Positions 38,823 through 48,746 of a DNA stretch of 53,551 nt are shown here, piece after piece. Within the stretch, counting starts at the first letter, position 1. Every line of letters begins with the position of its first letter. The DNA is from Clostridia bacterium (GTDB taxonomy: Bacteria > Bacillota > Clostridia > Oscillospirales > CAG-272): positions 1 to 53,551 of the forward strand of contig JAFUOY010000006.1 in the NCBI GenBank assembly GCA_017481595.1. Direction: 5' to 3'. The position numbers were made by a program, and so were the translations under genes. The notes beneath the pieces were generated by a model, which was not told the DNA's origin, searched no databases, and worked only from the letters and a program-made list of their open reading frames with translations.

Positions 38823-40071
38823 CTGATTTATCAAGCAGCTTTTCTGCCGCGGTAAGTATAGCTATTTTTCCGCTTTCATAGGTGAGAGAGCCCTGGAAAA
38901 ATGCAATATAAGGCTCACGAAGGGGACCGTCTGCGGAAATTTCTATGGATGAGCCCTGAGTAAATGCGCCTGCCGCCATAATTACCTCGTCATTATATCC
39001 GGGCATAGCCCAGGGAACGGGAACAACGTAGGAGTCAACGGGGCTTGCGCTCTGAATACCCTGACAGAATTTAACGAGTCCGTCGGGATAACCGAATTTT
39101 ACGGTCTGTATTATATCGGATCTCATTTCGTCATACTTGGGATTTACGTCAAAGCCAAGCTTTTCAAGAACGTAAGCGGCAAAGTGAGCCGTCTTTACTG
39201 CCTGCGCCACAATATGGGGAGCAAGGAAAAAGCCCTTGAACATATTTCTGTTCTGACCGAGAGATGCCCCAACCTCAGTACCCGTGCCAACGGAGGTAAG
39301 ACGGTAGGATGCAAGCTCTACCGCGCGGGCTGTACCGACTATGTATCCGCCGCTTTCCGCAATTCCGCCGCCCGGATTTTTGATAAGAGAGCCGATTGCC
39401 ATATCGGCACCCACCGCGCAGGGCTCCACGGTTTCCGTAAATTCACCGTAGCAGTTATCAACCACAACGTAAGCCTTGGAGCGGGCGTGAACGAATTTTG
39501 CGATCTCTCCGATCTGCGCAACCGTAAGAGTGGGACGGTCAAGATAACCCTTTGAGCGCTGAATAAACACTACCTTTACTCTGTCGCCAAACTCCTTAAG
39601 CTTTCTTTCAATGCCTTCAAAATCGATTTCTGTCTTGTTTATAAAATCAACCTGCTCGTACTGTACGCCAAAGTCCTTTAAAGAGCCGTTACCTGCCTCG
39701 CCCTCTATACCAACCACCTCGCAAAGAGTATCGTAGGGGCGGTTTGTCACTGAGAGCATAACGTCACCCGGACGAAGAAGTCCGAAAAGACCGATGGTAA
39801 GAGCCTGTGTGCCGTTTACTATGGAGTGACGGACAAAAGCGCTTTCCGCACCCATAACCTCGGCGTATATTTTATCAAGAGTATCTCTGCCGATATCGTC
39901 ATAGCCGTAGCCCGTAGTACCTGCAAACATAGATTCGGCTACTCTGTTTTCACGGAAGGCGTTAAGAACTCTTTTTGTATTTTCAAAGGATATATTATCT
40001 ATTTTTTCAAAAACGGGCTTAAGAGCTATTTCAGCATCCTGCGCTATTTTCAATATTTTTTCGGAAAACAT
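38809..40071 (-). CDS. PLP-dependent 'aluminium resistance'/methionine gamma-lyase-type protein
   Basis: The protein has 420 residues. It matches the Firmicutes YnbB-type family annotated as aluminium resistance protein: Thr-Thr-Gly-Tyr-Gly-Tyr-Asp-Asp-Ile-Gly-Arg near 52, Asp-Asn-Cys-Tyr-Gly-Glu-Phe near 208, and the PLP lysine region Gly-Ser-Leu-Ile-Lys-Asn-Pro-Gly-Gly-Gly-Ile. The fold is that of cystathionine-type fold-type I enzymes; the true substrate is not established. AAGGAGAAG precedes the ATG. It heads the operon that continues with rlmH, mnmG and GH28; a terminator separates it from typA. Confidence 0.88.
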   Translation of the reverse strand: MFSEKILKIAQDAEIALKPVFEKIDNISFENTKRVLNAFRENRVAESMFAGTTGYGYDDIGRDTLDKIYAEVMGAESAFVRHSIVNGTQALTIGLFGLLRPGDVMLSVTNRPYDTLCEVVGIEGEAGNGSLKDFGVQYEQVDFINKTEIDFEGIERKLKEFGDRVKVVFIQRSKGYLDRPTLTVAQIGEIAKFVHARSKAYVVVDNCYGEFTETVEPCAVGADMAIGSLIKNPGGGIAESGGYIVGTARAVELASYRLTSVGTGTEVGASLGQNRNMFKGFFLAPHIVAQAVKTAHFAAYVLEKLGFDVNPKYDEMRSDIIQTVKFGYPDGLVKFCQGIQSASPVDSYVVPVPWAMPGYNDEVIMAAGAFTQGSSIEISADGPLREPYIAFFQGSLTYESGKIAILTAAEKLLDKSDAQY

Positions 40072-40099
40072 ATCTTCTCCTTAAAGTGTTTATTTTAGA

Positions 40100-40136
40100 T
40101 AAAATGGCTGTTTGATAAAAGAAACAGCCATTTGGA
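40100..40136 (-). terminator. Terminator after typA
   Basis: AAATGGCTGTTT (40102-40113) pairs with AAACAGCCATTT (40122-40133); the T tract is modest, so some read-through into the next operon is possible. Confidence 0.6.
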
Positions 40137-40138
40137 AA

Positions 40139-41959
40139 TTATTTAAGCTTTGCCTGAGCCTTAAGTCTTGATGCGGTGTCAAGAATCTTCTTGCGGAGAC
40201 GAATGGACTTGGGAGTTACCTCAATAAGCTCATCCTCTGCAATATATTCAATAGCCTGCTCAAGAGAAAGAATTCTCGGAGGTGTAAGGATAAGAGCCTC
40301 ATCCGCGCCCTTGGAACGAACGGCGGTAAGGTGCTTCTTCTTACATACGTTTACAACGATATCCTCCATCTTGGGACATTCACCAACGATCATACCCTCG
40401 TAAACGGGAGTCTGAACACCGATAAACATAGCGCCTCTGTCCTGTGTATTGTAAAGACCGTAGGAGGTAGCCTCACCTGTTTCGGAGGCGATAAGAGAGC
40501 CTGTGTATCTTGTTACAACGTCTCCCTTAAAGGGCTGATATCCGTCAAAAATAGTGTTGATAACACCCTCACCCTTGGTATCGGTCATAAATTCGCTTCT
40601 GTAGCCGAAAAGACATCTTGAGGGAATAAGGTATTCTATTCTCGTTCTTGAGCCAACCTTACCCATTTCAAGAAGCTCACCCTTACGGGCGCCAAGCTTC
40701 TGCACTACGGAGCCAACTGCATCATCGGGAACGTCAATGGAGGTTCTTTCCATAGGCTCGTGAAGGATGCCGTCAATGGTCTTGTAAAGAACGTGAGGTG
40801 TGGAGCAGCAGATCTCATAGCCCTCTCTTCTCATATTCTCGATAAGAATGGCAAGGTGCATTTCACCTCTGCCCGCTACCTTAAAGGAATCGGTGGTGTC
40901 ACCGTCCTGTACGCGGAGAGAAACGTCCTTAAGGGTTTCCTTGTAAAGACGGTCTCTTATCTGACGGGTGGTAACGAATTTACCCTCCTGTCCCGCAAAG
41001 GGACTATCGTTTACGGAGAAGGTCATTTCCATAGTAGGCTCAGAAACCTTAACGAACTCAAGGGGCTCTACCTTATCGGGAGCGCAAAGGGTATCACCGA
41101 TGGAGATCTGTTCAACACCGGAGAAGCATACGATATCGCCAACAGTTGCGCTCTGCACGGACGCGCGGGAAAGTCCCTCGAACTGATAGATGGAAACTAT
41201 CTTTGCGCGGCGGGGCTTTTCGTCGGAGTGGTAGTTACATACGGAAACCTCCTGGTTTACCTTAAGAGTACCTCTTTCGATTCTGCCGATACCGATCTTA
41301 CCAACGTAATCGCTGTAGTCAACGGAGGAAACGAGGAGCTGAAGTCCGTCATCATCCTCTCCCTCGGGGGCGGGAATATAATCTACGATAGTGTCAAGCA
41401 ATGGAATAAGGTCCGTACCCTCAACGTCGGGAGAGAGGGATGCAGTACCCGCTCTGCCTGAGCAGAAGAGCATGGGAGAGTCAAGCTGCTCATCAGTTGC
41501 GTTAAGGTCGATAAGAAGCTCAAGAACCTCGTCAATAACCTCTTGAATTCTTGCATCGGGACGGTCTATCTTATTTACAACTACTATAATTCTGTGGTTA
41601 AGCTCCATAGCCTTCTGAAGAACGAATCTTGTCTGAGGCATAGGACCCTCGGCGGCGTCAACGAGAAGGATAACACCGTTTACCATCTTAAGTATTCTTT
41701 CAACCTCACCGCCGAAGTCAGCATGACCGGGGGTGTCGATTACGTTTATCTTTTTATCGCCGTAACGAATAGCCGTATTTTTGGCAAGAATAGTAATTCC
41801 TCTTTCCTTTTCAAGGTCGTTTGAGTCCATTACTCTTTCTGTTGTAGCCTGGTTTTCGTGATAGGCTCCGCCCTGCTGAAGCATACCGTCAACAAGCGTT
41901 GTTTTACCGTGGTCAACGTGGGCGATGATTGCAACGTTTCTTAAATCTTCTCTAATCAT
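40139..41959 (-). CDS. typA: Ribosome-associated GTPase TypA/BipA
   Basis: The protein has 606 residues, normal for TypA. G1 is Ala-His-Val-Asp-His-Gly-Lys-Thr (about 10-17). The switch I region is Lys-Glu-Arg-Gly-Ile-Thr-Ile, G3 is Asp-Thr-Pro-Gly-His and G4 is Asn-Lys-Ile-Asp. EF-G-like domains and the specific C-terminal domain (Lys-Ala-Asp... Arg-Lys-Lys-Ile-Leu end) follow. It helps ribosome assembly and translation under stress. GAGGTTAT precedes the ATG. Confidence 0.97.
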   Translation of the reverse strand: MIREDLRNVAIIAHVDHGKTTLVDGMLQQGGAYHENQATTERVMDSNDLEKERGITILAKNTAIRYGDKKINVIDTPGHADFGGEVERILKMVNGVILLVDAAEGPMPQTRFVLQKAMELNHRIIVVVNKIDRPDARIQEVIDEVLELLIDLNATDEQLDSPMLFCSGRAGTASLSPDVEGTDLIPLLDTIVDYIPAPEGEDDDGLQLLVSSVDYSDYVGKIGIGRIERGTLKVNQEVSVCNYHSDEKPRRAKIVSIYQFEGLSRASVQSATVGDIVCFSGVEQISIGDTLCAPDKVEPLEFVKVSEPTMEMTFSVNDSPFAGQEGKFVTTRQIRDRLYKETLKDVSLRVQDGDTTDSFKVAGRGEMHLAILIENMRREGYEICCSTPHVLYKTIDGILHEPMERTSIDVPDDAVGSVVQKLGARKGELLEMGKVGSRTRIEYLIPSRCLFGYRSEFMTDTKGEGVINTIFDGYQPFKGDVVTRYTGSLIASETGEATSYGLYNTQDRGAMFIGVQTPVYEGMIVGECPKMEDIVVNVCKKKHLTAVRSKGADEALILTPPRILSLEQAIEYIAEDELIEVTPKSIRLRKKILDTASRLKAQAKLK

Positions 41960-42012
41960 TTTTATAACCTCTTTTATATGTTAAAAATCTAAGTTAAAAA
42001 ATTTGCGCATAT

Positions 42013-42041
42013 ATTATAACACGGAGTTTGACAAATTTAAA
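42013..42041 (-). promoter_or_regulatory. Probable promoter of typA
   Basis: Minus strand: TTTAAA (42036-42041), 17 bases, TATAAT (42013-42018). The -10 is perfect, the -35 weak. Confidence 0.55.
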
Positions 42042-42058
42042 GTGTTTTTTAATAATTT

Positions 42059-43162
42059 TTACAAAATACTGCAAAAAACAAGCAATACGGCAAGGAAAAT
42101 TACGTTTAAAAGAGTAAAAATAGCAAAGTAACGCTTTTTACCGCCCTCAATGCATCTGCAATATTCTGAAAAGGTAATAAGGCTTGCCAATGATGCGATA
42201 ATGGTTCCCGTGCCGCCAATGTTTACACCAAGGAGAAGCTCCTTGTAGTTATCCGTAAACTGGGACAAAAGAATAGCTGAGGGAACGTTTGAAATAAACT
42301 GACAGGACAGGGCTGAAAATACGAGGGTGTTTTTCTCAAGCAAGGAGGAAAGGACGTCCCTTATAATTTCTATTCTTGACATATTTCCCGCAAATATGAA
42401 GAACATAAAGAAGGTCAGTATCAAAAAGTAATCAACACGCAAAAGAGCGTATCTGTCAAGGATGAGGATAGCCGCGATTATTACGGCAAGACCGATATAG
42501 TAAGGCACTACGGAAAAGACCATAAGAATGGAAAGGGTGAAGAACACGAGATACACAGCGCTTCTTACAGGCTTGAAAACAAAGTATTCCGTTCTTTTGA
42601 GCTCCATTTTGCTTTTCGGGAAGAACAGAACGGAGGCGGTAAGCATTGCCACGGAGAGCAAGAAGGGCCAGAGCATAATTCCCATAAACTCAAGGGTGGG
42701 AATATTGAACTTTGTGTAGATATAAAGATTCTGCGGATTGCCAAATGGAGTGAGCATACCGCCAAGATTAGCCGCTATATTTTGTAAAACGAAGAGCCAG
42801 GGAGTATATTTTTCATTACCCGTATCGTGAAGCACGTACCAGCCGAGAGGAAGAAAGGTTATAAGTGCCATATCGTTTGCAATAAACAAGGAGCCTATAA
42901 AGGTTATGTAGATAAGGGCAAGGATGCATATACGGAGATTGGGCGTGGAATGAATGATCTTTCTTGCAAGGATAGTAAAAAACTTGATGTTTTTCAAGGC
43001 GCATACCACGCAAAGAGTGGCAAGCAGACAGGAAAGGGTCTTAAAGTCCACATAGGACTTATATCCCTCGTCGGGAGGAACTATAAAGCAGGTTACGGCG
43101 GCAAGCACCGTAGCGATAATAAATACGGCGTGGGATCTTACAAATCTTACACAATATTTCAT
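42059..43162 (-). CDS. Ion-transporter superfamily membrane protein (ArsB/CitMHS/SLC13-like)
   Basis: The protein has 367 residues with about ten membrane spans. Two motifs typical of the superfamily are visible in the two halves: Thr-Pro-Phe-Gly-Asn-Pro-Gln-Asn and Ser-Asn-Val-Pro-Ser-Ala-Ile-Leu-Leu, followed later by Gly-Gly-Thr-Gly-Thr-Ile. The substrate (dicarboxylate, arsenite or other anion) cannot be told. The start at 43162 follows AAGGAGG; a longer reading would include the promoter. No terminator is evident before typA. Confidence 0.8.
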   Translation of the reverse strand: MKYCVRFVRSHAVFIIATVLAAVTCFIVPPDEGYKSYVDFKTLSCLLATLCVVCALKNIKFFTILARKIIHSTPNLRICILALIYITFIGSLFIANDMALITFLPLGWYVLHDTGNEKYTPWLFVLQNIAANLGGMLTPFGNPQNLYIYTKFNIPTLEFMGIMLWPFLLSVAMLTASVLFFPKSKMELKRTEYFVFKPVRSAVYLVFFTLSILMVFSVVPYYIGLAVIIAAILILDRYALLRVDYFLILTFFMFFIFAGNMSRIEIIRDVLSSLLEKNTLVFSALSCQFISNVPSAILLSQFTDNYKELLLGVNIGGTGTIIASLASLITFSEYCRCIEGGKKRYFAIFTLLNVIFLAVLLVFCSIL

Positions 43163-43193
43163 AAAAAGCCTCCTTATGCAAATTACCATAGGA

Positions 43194-43222
43194 ATAATAC
43201 TACTTTTTTTACGATTTGTCAA
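43194..43222 (-). promoter_or_regulatory. Sigma-A promoter of ion transporter gene
   Basis: Minus strand: TTGACA (43217-43222), 17 bases, TATTAT (43194-43199). Confidence 0.8.
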
Positions 43223-43252
43223 CAGTTATTTTATTTTAATTTATATATACAA

Positions 43253-43281
43253 TTGACTTTTAGTAAGCAAAATGTTAAAAT
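43253..43281 (+). promoter_or_regulatory. Sigma-A promoter of deacetylase-lipoprotein pair
   Basis: TTGACT (43253-43258), 17 bases, TAAAAT (43276-43281). Confidence 0.75.
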
Positions 43282-43306
43282 TAGTTAAGAAAGCGAGGTA
43301 TTAGCT

Positions 43307-44269
43307 ATGGAAATTAAAAAATCAAAATTCAGATACGGCGCCAAGGCTGCCTTCTCCTTCGTGTTTGACGACGGATGCTATAAGGAATCCACCGAAAAGG
43401 TTATAAAAATTTTTGAGGATAATGAAAAGAAGTACGGAGTAAGGCTTAAGGCTACGAGCGCACACACCGTAAACTTTTTGAACGAGGATCTTATTTCATT
43501 CTGGAAGGATACCTTCAAGGCGGGTTGGTTTGACCTTGCATCCCATTCTATGGATCACTCCTTTGCGTACAATGAGGGAGTTGACATTGAAAGAAGAAGA
43601 AAGGATGCAAAGGACTCAAAGGAGGCCCTTGAAAAAATTTACGAGGGCATGGAGGTAATCTCCTACGTTAATCCCGGCGGAACAAATACCGTTGAGGGAT
43701 GCCAGGTGCTTAAGGAATTTTATTACGGTAACAGAAGTAACTGTGAGGAGCCGCCCTACAACGACGTTGACACAGTTGACTTGATCTACGCCCACGCCTT
43801 CGTGCCGAATTTCAAATACAAGGACCTTGCTCCCTACAAGGAATATATCGACACCCTTATGGAGAAAAATGTATGGGGCGTACAGATCAACCATTGGATA
43901 AGCGAAAAGGAGCAGGACGTTTTCCACGCGCAGACAGTACCCTCCTTTGCCGTACAGTGCGACTATCTTGCATCCCTTTCAAAAGAGGGAAAGATATGGG
44001 TGCCCTCCTTTAACGAGGCGGTAAAATACATTAAGGAATATCAGGATTCTCAGCTTGTAATTACCGAAAAATCAGCCACAGAGTCCGACATAATTCTTAA
44101 AAATGACCTTGATGACAAGATTTTTACATATCCTCTTACTCTTGAAATCAAGGCTGAAAACGGCGTTACCGTAACGCAAAACGGCAAGGAAAAAGTATAT
44201 TCCTCCAAGGATGGTATTGCATACGTTGATGTTGTTCCTAATGTTACGGCTAAATTGGTATTGAAATAA
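43307..44269 (+). CDS. Polysaccharide deacetylase-like (NodB homology) protein
   Basis: The protein has 320 residues and no signal peptide. Phe-Val-Phe-Asp-Asp-Gly (18-23) supplies the catalytic and metal-binding Asp pair, and Ser-His-Ser-Met-Asp-His (near 84-89) the metal-binding histidines of the NodB fold. A beta-rich domain of about 70 residues forms the C-terminus. It may deacetylate a carbohydrate. The stop codon overlaps the next start by one base (TAATG), coupling it to a surface lipoprotein. Confidence 0.8.
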   Translation: MEIKKSKFRYGAKAAFSFVFDDGCYKESTEKVIKIFEDNEKKYGVRLKATSAHTVNFLNEDLISFWKDTFKAGWFDLASHSMDHSFAYNEGVDIERRRKDAKDSKEALEKIYEGMEVISYVNPGGTNTVEGCQVLKEFYYGNRSNCEEPPYNDVDTVDLIYAHAFVPNFKYKDLAPYKEYIDTLMEKNVWGVQINHWISEKEQDVFHAQTVPSFAVQCDYLASLSKEGKIWVPSFNEAVKYIKEYQDSQLVITEKSATESDIILKNDLDDKIFTYPLTLEIKAENGVTVTQNGKEKVYSSKDGIAYVDVVPNVTAKLVLK

Positions 44270-45834
44270 TGAAAGCGAAAAAACTACTTAAAATTGCCTT
44301 TTTGGTTCTGCTTTTTGCCGTTGCCGTGTCGGTTATCGGCTGTAGCGAAAATCCCGATACAACCACTACCTTACTGTGTGGCAACGGACATACCGTTGTG
44401 GTAGACGAAGCCGTTTCCGCAACGTGTACGACTACGGGACTGACAGAGGGTAAGCATTGTTCTGTGTGCAATAAAATAATAACGGCGCAGGAGTTAGTTC
44501 CTATGAAAGATCACACCATTGTGATCGACAAAGAGGTTGAAGCAACCTGCAGCAGTACGGGACTGACAAAGGGGTCTCACTGCTCCGTATGTAATGAGGT
44601 TATTATTGCACAAAATGAAATTCCCATTAGGGACCATAATATTTTAATAAACAAAGCGACTTCTCCTACCTGTACAACAAAGGGATTTACAGAAGGATCG
44701 TATTGCTCCCTCTGCTTCAAAACTATTAAAAAGCGCGAATCAATTGAGCCTCTTGGACACGATTTATTAAATTATAACTGTACACGATGTGACTATACTG
44801 CATTTACCGACGTGTCCATGTATCACTCAACGAAGGGATATGAATATCTTGGCACCCTCAAAAAAGGTGATAAAATGCAGGAGTTTTACAAAAAGCTTGA
44901 ACAGGTATGCTCAAAATTCCACACTAATACGAGCGTAACGCTTGATTATAAATATTCAGAGGCCAATGACCAATGTCTGAGCGGTATAGAAATTCCCAAC
45001 AGTACTTTGACGTATAATGACGTATGTCAGGTAATTTCTCTGTTCAAGGCCGATTGTCCCATTTACTATTGGCTAACACCTACTTTTGACATTACATACG
45101 GGTATGGACATAATATTGAGGGCGTATGGCTACGGTGTGATAATGATTTCTACAAAGGAGAGGACAGAAAAAAAGCCAACGACATAATTTACGCCGCTGT
45201 AAAGGATTATGTTGCTTATGCCCAAAATACAGAAAGCGATTATCTCACCCTATTGGCTTACTACGATAGGATCATCAGTTCAATAGACTATGCGGTTCTA
45301 TCAGACGGCGTAACCCCCAACGACTCCCAGTGGGCGCATAGCGTATTAGGCGTATTTGATAAAAGAGGCGCTGTATGTGAGGGATATACAAAAACCCTTC
45401 AACTTTTGTTGAATTTCAGCGGAATAGAGAATTACTATGTTAAGGGAGAAGCAAACGGAAGACACGCTTGGAGCCTTGTAAAGCTTGAGGATGGGAATTG
45501 GTATTGGTGCGACCTTACTTGGGACGATGACGGAGATTATAGCGAATACGTATTTTTCTGTGCCACTGATTATCCCTTTTTAAGCTCCCATACTCCCTTT
45601 ACACATACAGAAAAGGATTACTACGACAGAATTTGCCCATTACCTGCGCGTCCCAATACGAAATTTAACAGCGCGGATGTGCTTGAGGTATACGAGGATT
45701 TCGTTGTGAACGGAAGGGTATATGAGGTTTCAGGATACAAAAAGGCTCGCTTTTTAAGAGTTATCAGCGAAAATGCCGACACTCTTCCATCAACAGTTTC
45801 ATATAACGGAATTGTGTATACCGTTGAAAACTAA
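44269..45834 (+). CDS. Lipoprotein with Cys-rich repeats and transglutaminase-like domain
   Basis: The protein has 521 residues. A lipoprotein signal ends Val-Ile-Gly-Cys25. Residues 40-165 hold three repeats of about 42 residues, each with a Cys about 11 residues before a Cys-x2-Cys pair (Gly-x-His/Tyr-Cys-Ser-x-Cys) and a conserved His, plus a fourth Cys-x2-Cys at 171-174, probably metal-binding ribbons. The transglutaminase-like core has Cys370 (Ala-Val-Cys-Glu-Gly-Tyr), His399 (Arg-His-Ala-Trp) and Asp415 (Cys-Asp-Leu-Thr-Trp-Asp). It is probably surface-anchored and acts as a protease or cross-linking enzyme. It ends with a short beta domain. Confidence 0.82.
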   Translation: MKAKKLLKIAFLVLLFAVAVSVIGCSENPDTTTTLLCGNGHTVVVDEAVSATCTTTGLTEGKHCSVCNKIITAQELVPMKDHTIVIDKEVEATCSSTGLTKGSHCSVCNEVIIAQNEIPIRDHNILINKATSPTCTTKGFTEGSYCSLCFKTIKKRESIEPLGHDLLNYNCTRCDYTAFTDVSMYHSTKGYEYLGTLKKGDKMQEFYKKLEQVCSKFHTNTSVTLDYKYSEANDQCLSGIEIPNSTLTYNDVCQVISLFKADCPIYYWLTPTFDITYGYGHNIEGVWLRCDNDFYKGEDRKKANDIIYAAVKDYVAYAQNTESDYLTLLAYYDRIISSIDYAVLSDGVTPNDSQWAHSVLGVFDKRGAVCEGYTKTLQLLLNFSGIENYYVKGEANGRHAWSLVKLEDGNWYWCDLTWDDDGDYSEYVFFCATDYPFLSSHTPFTHTEKDYYDRICPLPARPNTKFNSADVLEVYEDFVVNGRVYEVSGYKKARFLRVISENADTLPSTVSYNGIVYTVEN

Positions 45835-45873
45835 CGATAATAGTTAATATTATAATTACACAAACCATCTATA

Positions 45874-45914
45874 CAAAACACGCGGAATGCGACAATGCAT
45901 TCCGCGTGTTTTTA
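45874..45914. terminator. Bidirectional terminator between convergent genes
   Basis: AACACGCGGAATGC (45877-45890) pairs with GCATTCCGCGTGTT (45897-45910), followed by TTT on the plus strand and TTTTGTAT on the minus strand. Confidence 0.85.
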
Positions 45915-48746
45915 GTCTTTATAGTGATTCAAGGCCTTTTTAACGTACATACCCGTGTATGACGTGGGGTGCTTTGCAACCTCCTCGGGGGTACCCGTTG
46001 CGACCACGGTGCCGCCGTTATCTCCGCCCTCGGGACCGAGATCGATAATATAGTCGGCAGTTTTTATAACGTCAAGATTATGCTCGATAACCAAAACGCT
46101 GTTGCCCGCATCAACGAGGCGCTGTAAAACTCCGATAAGCTTATTAACGTCCTCGGAGTGAAGTCCCGTCGTTGGCTCGTCAAGGATGTACATAGTCTTA
46201 CCCGTGGAGCGCTTTGAAAGCTCGGTTGCCAGCTTTACTCTCTGGGCCTCACCACCCGACAGAGTGGTGGAGGACTGACCTATCTTAACGTAGCCGAGAC
46301 CAACGTCGCAAATAGTCTGCAGCTTTCTTGAAATGGAGGGTATCTCACTGAAGAACACCGCGCCCTCCTCTGCGGTCATATCAAGGACGTCATAGATATT
46401 CTTGCCCTTGAATTTTACCTCAAGGGTGTCCTTGTTGTATCTCATTCCCTTACATACGTCGCATTTTACGTACACGTCGGGTAAGAAATGCATTTCTATC
46501 TTCTTAACGCCGTCGCCCTCACACGCCTCGCATCTGCCTCCCTTTACGTTAAAGGAGAATCTGCCAGGACCGTAGGAACGCATTTTTGCATCGGGAGTTT
46601 TAGCGAAAAGATCGCGTATTTCGTTAAAAAGACCCGTATACGTGGCGGGATTTGACCTTGGAGTACGGCCTATTGGCGACTGATCTATGGCTATTACCTT
46701 ATCTAGCGCCTCATATCCCTCTACCCTGTCGCATTTACCCGGATAGGTTATGGCGCGGTTAAGCTTTTTTGCAAGGGTCTGAAGCAGTATCTTATTAACG
46801 AGGGAGGATTTTCCCGATCCCGATACGCCCGTTACCGCAACGAAGCAGCCAAGGGGAATATCCACGTTTATATTCTTAAGATTGTTTTCCTTAGCGCCGA
46901 TTATTTTAACGAAATTGCCGTTACCCTTTCGTCTTTCGGCAGGTATTTTAATTTCCCTTCTGCCTGAAAGGTAGGCGCCCGTTATGGAGCTTTCATTTTC
47001 CATGATCTCCTTTGGAGTGCCCGCGGCAACCACGCATCCGCCGTGGACACCCGCCCCGGGACCTATATCCACGATATAGTCGGAGCTGAGCATGGTTTCC
47101 TCATCGTGCTCCACCACAATAACGCTGTTACCAACGTCACGAAGGTCGCAAAGGGTCTTTATAAGCTTACTGTTATCTCTTTGATGCAAGCCTATACTCG
47201 GCTCGTCAAGGATGTATAAAACTCCCACAAGGGATGAGCCTATCTGTGTTGCAAGTCTTATTCTTTGGGCTTCTCCACCTGAAAGAGTGGAGGCGCGTCT
47301 TGCAAGAGTAAGGTATTCAAGACCGACGCTTTTCATAAATCCGAGTCGGGCGCGGATCTCCTTTAAGATATCCTTGGCGATCTGCGCTTCGGAGGGAGAA
47401 AATTCAAGGCTGTTTATAAAATCAAGACCGTTTGATACGGACATACGGCAAAACTCGTCAATATTCTTGCCGCCCACAGTTACTGACAGGGAGAATTTAT
47501 TAAGTCTTTGACCGTGGCACACGGGACAGGGAGTTTCCTCAATAAACTGCTCGTAATACTCCTCTCCCATCATCTGCATTCTGCTGTTGATAATACCGAC
47601 AATACCCTCGAATTTTACGGTCTGACGCTTATGCTGCTTTGCAAAATAGCGGTCAATGGTGTAATATTCGTCGCCCGTACCGTACAAGAGGGCGTGAAGC
47701 TGAGCATCCGTATACTTTTCAATGGGTGTATCAAGGCCAAAGCCCATTCTTTCGCCTACGGCGGTAATAAGAGGTCCGTTCCAGCTTTCCTCATCTATGG
47801 TCTTGAAGCCGTTTACGGCTATTGCGCCCTCCTTCAGGGAAAGTGACTTATCGGGGATTATCTTCTCGGGTGAGATGTTTCTCATTTCACCAATACCGAG
47901 ACAATGCTCACAGGCGCCGAAGGGATTATTGAAGGAGAAGGATCTTGGCTCTATCTCGCCGAAGCTGATATTATGCTCCTCACAGGCGTAGTTAGTGGAA
48001 AAGCTGTATTCCACTCCCTCTCCCTCACGGGGGACGGTAACTACGGTAAGTCTGCCGTCGGACGCCTTAAGAGCGCCCTCAACGGAGTCGGAAAGTCTTG
48101 AGCGAATGCCCTCCTTGATAACAAGACGGTCAATTACTATGTCGATATTGTGCTTTTTTGTAAGCTCAAGCTCTATATCCTCGTTGATATCGTAGACGGT
48201 GCCGTCAATACGGAGTCTTGTATATCCGTTTTTTCTTGCCTCGGCAATTACCTTTTCGTGTCTGCCCTTTTTACCTCTTACAACAGGAGAAAGCACCATA
48301 AATCTTTCACCCTCGGGCATTTCAAGTATCTTATCTATTATCTGGTCAACGCTCTGCTGTCTTATCTCCTTACCACACTCAGGACAATGGACCACGCCAA
48401 GACGTGCGTAAAGAAGTCTTAAATAGTCGTATATCTCCGTTACTGTACCAACGGTTGAACGGGGGTTTTTTGACGTTGTTTTCTGGTCAATGGATATAGC
48501 GGGAGAAAGACCCTCTATGGAGTCTACGTCGGGCTTATCAAGCTGACCCAAGAACATTCTTGCGTAGGAAGAAAGAGATTCTACGAATCTTCTGTGTCCC
48601 TCCGCGTATATGGTATCGAATGCAAGAGATGATTTACCCGAGCCCGAAAGACCTGTAAGAACAACTAACTTGTCCCTTGGGATGGTAAGATCTATATTTT
48701 TAAGGTTATGGACTCTTGCACCCTTAATTTCAATTTTATCTATCAT
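45912..48746 (-). CDS. uvrA: Excinuclease ABC subunit A
   Basis: The protein has 944 residues, normal for UvrA. It has two ABC ATPase halves: Walker A Gly-Leu-Ser-Gly-Ser-Gly-Lys-Ser-Ser near 32 and Gly-Val-Ser-Gly-Ser-Gly-Lys-Ser-Ser near 640; signatures Leu-Ser-Gly-Gly-Glu-Ala-Gln-Arg twice; and zinc modules with Cys-Pro-Glu-Cys, Cys-Glu-Ala-Cys and Cys-Asp-Val-Cys. It recognises damaged DNA in nucleotide excision repair and loads UvrB. Its ATG overlaps the uvrB stop by four bases. Confidence 0.98.
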   Translation of the reverse strand: MIDKIEIKGARVHNLKNIDLTIPRDKLVVLTGLSGSGKSSLAFDTIYAEGHRRFVESLSSYARMFLGQLDKPDVDSIEGLSPAISIDQKTTSKNPRSTVGTVTEIYDYLRLLYARLGVVHCPECGKEIRQQSVDQIIDKILEMPEGERFMVLSPVVRGKKGRHEKVIAEARKNGYTRLRIDGTVYDINEDIELELTKKHNIDIVIDRLVIKEGIRSRLSDSVEGALKASDGRLTVVTVPREGEGVEYSFSTNYACEEHNISFGEIEPRSFSFNNPFGACEHCLGIGEMRNISPEKIIPDKSLSLKEGAIAVNGFKTIDEESWNGPLITAVGERMGFGLDTPIEKYTDAQLHALLYGTGDEYYTIDRYFAKQHKRQTVKFEGIVGIINSRMQMMGEEYYEQFIEETPCPVCHGQRLNKFSLSVTVGGKNIDEFCRMSVSNGLDFINSLEFSPSEAQIAKDILKEIRARLGFMKSVGLEYLTLARRASTLSGGEAQRIRLATQIGSSLVGVLYILDEPSIGLHQRDNSKLIKTLCDLRDVGNSVIVVEHDEETMLSSDYIVDIGPGAGVHGGCVVAAGTPKEIMENESSITGAYLSGRREIKIPAERRKGNGNFVKIIGAKENNLKNINVDIPLGCFVAVTGVSGSGKSSLVNKILLQTLAKKLNRAITYPGKCDRVEGYEALDKVIAIDQSPIGRTPRSNPATYTGLFNEIRDLFAKTPDAKMRSYGPGRFSFNVKGGRCEACEGDGVKKIEMHFLPDVYVKCDVCKGMRYNKDTLEVKFKGKNIYDVLDMTAEEGAVFFSEIPSISRKLQTICDVGLGYVKIGQSSTTLSGGEAQRVKLATELSKRSTGKTMYILDEPTTGLHSEDVNKLIGVLQRLVDAGNSVLVIEHNLDVIKTADYIIDLGPEGGDNGGTVVATGTPEEVAKHPTSYTGMYVKKALNHYKD

